From Actinomycetota bacterium (GTDB lineage Bacteria > Actinomycetota > Thermoleophilia > Gaiellales > Gaiellaceae): a DNA stretch of 6,809 bases. The notes beneath the pieces were generated by a model that saw nothing but the letters and a program-made list of their open reading frames with translations, did not search any database and was not told where the DNA came from. Positions 5,420 through 6,809 of the stretch are shown one piece after another. A program made the translations under genes and the position numbers. How positions within the stretch are numbered: the first letter of the stretch is position 1; every line of letters starts with the position of its first letter. The stretch is from positions 1 to 6,809 of the forward strand of contig JACCTQ010000081.1 of NCBI GenBank assembly GCA_013812265.1, given 5' to 3'.

Positions 5420-5848
5420 ATGATTCGGAGGCGTCGTCTTTTCACTGGTGTCGTCGTTACCGCTTCGGCGGGATTGGCGCTCGCCGGCTGGGGCGTGCTG
5501 GAGGGGCGGGCCGAGAGTCAGGCGTTCGAGCCCATGAACGGAAGCTTCAGGTCCGTAGCGCGCCGAACCACCGGCACGGTCAGGGTCGTCCGCGCACAAA
5601 ACGGCGAGCGGCGGCTGATCCTGAAGGAGTTCAGCACGCGCTACGCGCCCGAGCTCTATCTCTATCTCGTCGAGCCGAACGCCGACGATGACAGCGACGG
5701 TACGAACCTCGGCCTCCTACGGGAGACCTACGGCAACCAGGAATACGCCATACCGGGTGACGTGAAGTTGACCGCGGACTCGAAGATCGTGGTCTGGTGC
5801 GACGCCTGCCAGGTCCTGCACGGTCAGGCGACTCTCAGCCCGTCCTAG
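5420..5848 (+). CDS. DM13-domain protein, membrane-anchored or secreted
   Basis: This 142-residue protein has an N-terminal targeting segment: basic MIRRRRLF, then a hydrophobic stretch to about residue 27. It is probably a signal peptide or signal anchor. The mature part (about 48-140) matches the DM13 domain: TGTVRVV, LILKEFSTRYAPELYLYLV, LGLLRETYGNQEYAIP and KIVVWCDACQVLHGQATL. DM13 domains have been proposed to take part in redox or electron-transfer chemistry at the cell surface. The Cys127-x2-Cys130 pair near the C-terminus fits that idea but does not prove it. I chose ATG 5420 because upstream in-frame codons run through the antisense of the tRNA. No ribosome-binding site is present. 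TACACC at 5407-5412, ending 7 nt before the ATG, suggests a leaderless transcript. The stop codon lies in the left end of the 169-bp inverted-repeat element. Confidence 0.85.
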   Translation: MIRRRRLFTGVVVTASAGLALAGWGVLEGRAESQAFEPMNGSFRSVARRTTGTVRVVRAQNGERRLILKEFSTRYAPELYLYLVEPNADDDSDGTNLGLLRETYGNQEYAIPGDVKLTADSKIVVWCDACQVLHGQATLSPS

Positions 5849-6013
5849 ATGCTTGATCGGAAATTCCCACGGGCCGGATGGCGGCCTCGACACCGCGCCG
5901 GTACCTCGCCCTCGCCCTTGACAAGGCATCCTGCCTTGCCCGCGGACGAGTGCGGCGTCCGGCTTGGTCGATGCCGTCCCCGACGGCGTGCCAATTTCCG
6001 ATCAAGCATCTAG
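5845..6013. mobile_element. 169-bp MITE-like element or large palindromic repeat
   Basis: CTAGATGCTTGATCGG... at 5845-5865 has a perfect 21-bp inverted partner at 5993-6013. After a 2-bp mismatch, CACG/CGTG pairs further inward. The arms stay partly complementary, and a central hairpin CAAGGCA-TCC-TGCCTTG sits at 5922-5938, close to the midpoint. The whole segment can fold into one long imperfect hairpin. It has no coding capacity. The outermost CTAG at each end is self-palindromic and could be a 4-bp target duplication, as made by some IS5-type transposases; the inner element would then be 5849-6009. Alternatives are a REP/ERIC-like repeat or a structured RNA or terminator after the DM13 gene. 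Copy number in the genome would decide. Confidence 0.65.
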
Positions 6014-6072
6014 ATCCGTCGACGCCCTTTCGGGGCATCCTGAAAGCACAACCAGCGAGGGAGGCTAAAGCG

Positions 6073-6393
6073 ATGTTCGCACGAGTGGCCCGCTACGCAG
6101 TGGCGCCCGAGAAGATTGACGAGGCAGTCGAGAGCTTCCGGGAAGCCGCTAGCAGCCTGGAGCAACTGGAAGGAATGGAGGGCGGCTACGTCCTCGTCGA
6201 CGCCGACGCCGGAACGACGATCACGCTGACACTCTGGAGGAACCAGAACGTCATGGAAGCCAGCGAGACTCGAGCCAGCATTCTGCGGCAGAAGGCTGCG
6301 CAAACTGCAGACGGTCAGGTTCAGTCGGTGGAGCGCTTCGAGGTCGCAGTGGAGTTCGGCGGCGACCGGGCGGAGGCGGCCGAGCGCGCTTAG
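6073..6393 (+). CDS. Small ABM-like (dimeric alpha-beta barrel) protein
   Basis: This 106-residue protein has the size and pattern of antibiotic-biosynthesis-monooxygenase-like, ferredoxin-fold proteins. It has an opening strand (MFARVARYAV), a helix (EKIDEAVESFREAASSLEQL), the EGMEGGYVLVDADAGTTITLTLW strand pair, a helix from about 62 to 76, and a final strand (VERFEVAVEF). Such proteins form dimeric barrels and may be small oxygenases, stress proteins or have no known catalysis. No diagnostic active-site residue is evident here. ATG 6073 is preceded by GGGAGG (6059-6064) at 8-nt spacing. A longer in-frame reading would start inside the inverted-repeat element and was rejected. The gene is probably transcribed alone. 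Confidence 0.8.
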   Translation: MFARVARYAVAPEKIDEAVESFREAASSLEQLEGMEGGYVLVDADAGTTITLTLWRNQNVMEASETRASILRQKAAQTADGQVQSVERFEVAVEFGGDRAEAAERA

Positions 6394-6398
6394 AACAA

Positions 6399-6415
6399 CC
6401 GCGCCGCAAGCGCGG
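6399..6415 (+). terminator. Hairpin after the ABM-like gene
   Basis: CCGCGC pairs with GCGCGG around CGCAA, 5 nt after the stop codon, followed by AAAC. It is a plausible but U-poor terminator. In the remaining gap to 6520, CCCCCAG (6426-6432) pairs with CTGGGGG (6464-6470), and GGGG/CCCC (6467-6478) can form a small alternative hairpin. Either could end the convergent permease transcript. Confidence 0.4.
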
Positions 6416-6520
6416 AAACGCCCAGCCCCCAGTCGTCCTGCATAGCCGTCCGCCTCGCCATGTCTGGGGGTCAGCCCCGAGGCATATCCCGGCGAGCGCT
6501 AGGCCTCCGGCCCGGCTGCG

Positions 6521-6809
6521 CTAGGCAGGACGGACAGCCTCGACGGCCGCTGCGACGACCACGAAGGCCGCAGCCACGAGCACGATCGTGCCTCCGGGCG
6601 GAAGATCGGCGTAGTACGCGATCGTGAGCCCCCCCAGCACCGAGACGAGCCCGACACCGATCGAGAGGAAGAAAGCCGAGCGCATGCTCCAGGCGACCCG
6701 TGACGCCGCGATCGCCGGAAGAACCATCAAGGCCGCGATGAGCAATATTCCCACCACTCGCATCGAGAGAGCCACCGTCAGCGCCGCGAGAACGGCGACC
6801 ACGAGGTTC
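6521..6809 (-). CDS. ABC-3 family metal-ion transporter permease (ZnuB/TroC/MntB-like), C-terminal part
   Basis: This is the last 95 or so residues of an inner-membrane permease that takes up zinc or manganese with an ATPase and a binding protein. The visible sequence has the family's typical end. A hydrophobic helix is followed by MRVVGILLIAALMVLPAIAASRVAWSM, one of the best conserved stretches. Then come two more membrane segments with the ADLPPGGTIVL loop between them, and the tail VEAVRPA. The frame stays open to the window edge, so the start lies beyond 6809. The GTG at 6802 is internal. The metal cannot be told from this portion. The gene converges on the ABM-like gene. Confidence 0.88.
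   Translation of the reverse strand, partial: NLVVAVLAALTVALSMRVVGILLIAALMVLPAIAASRVAWSMRSAFFLSIGVGLVSVLGGLTIAYYADLPPGGTIVLVAAAFVVVAAAVEAVRPA

Noticed and set aside
5878..6072. Upstream extension of the ABM-like protein
   Set aside because: It would be encoded by the inverted-repeat element. ATG 6073 has a good ribosome-binding site and begins the conserved fold.

Overview
The window is GC-rich chromosomal DNA. It looks like a high-GC actinobacterium, possibly a deep-branching soil lineage such as Thermoleophilia, though that placement is inference. The pointers are a LexA operator of the actinobacterial/Gram-positive form (CGAAC-N4-GTTCG), a type A RNase P RNA, a tRNA-Leu gene without an encoded CCA end, and heavily GC-biased codons.

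Left part (1 to about 3813): a compact putative integrative element lies against the 3' end of the RNase P RNA gene (rnpB). A degenerate second copy of the rnpB 3' end, with its terminator hairpin, sits at about 241-334. It starts about 50 bp upstream of a complete tyrosine recombinase gene (388-1299). The intact rnpB 3' end and terminator are at about 3765-3815 in the same orientation. Between the two copies are the recombinase, a DUF429 protein predicted to have an RNase H-like fold (1322-2044), and a convergent AAA-type ATPase fused to a PD-(D/E)xK-like domain (2084-3478, minus). This resembles integration at the 3' end of an RNA gene with two possible nuclease-like cargo genes. The first 240 bases hold no convincing gene but contain a nested pair of complementary segments.

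Middle part (3765-5360, all minus strand): housekeeping genes. In transcription order they are tRNA-Leu(GAG), lexA with a well-formed promoter and SOS box, a 63-residue zinc-ribbon gene starting 2 nt after lexA, and rnpB. A 52-bp perfect direct repeat (4107-4158 and 4282-4333) duplicates the rnpB 5' end and part of its -10 region into the tail of the zinc-ribbon gene.

Right part (5400-6809): a membrane-anchored or secreted DM13-domain protein (5420-5848, plus) is followed by a 169-bp element with 21-bp perfect terminal inverted repeats (5845-6013). This looks like a MITE or a large palindromic repeat. Next come a small ABM-like protein (6073-6393, plus) and the C-terminal part of an ABC-3 family metal-ion permease (6521 to window end, minus), which is cut by the window edge.

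The lexA/zinc-ribbon pair is the only clear operon. The recombinase and DUF429 genes are probably co-transcribed. The other genes appear to be independent units separated by hairpins.
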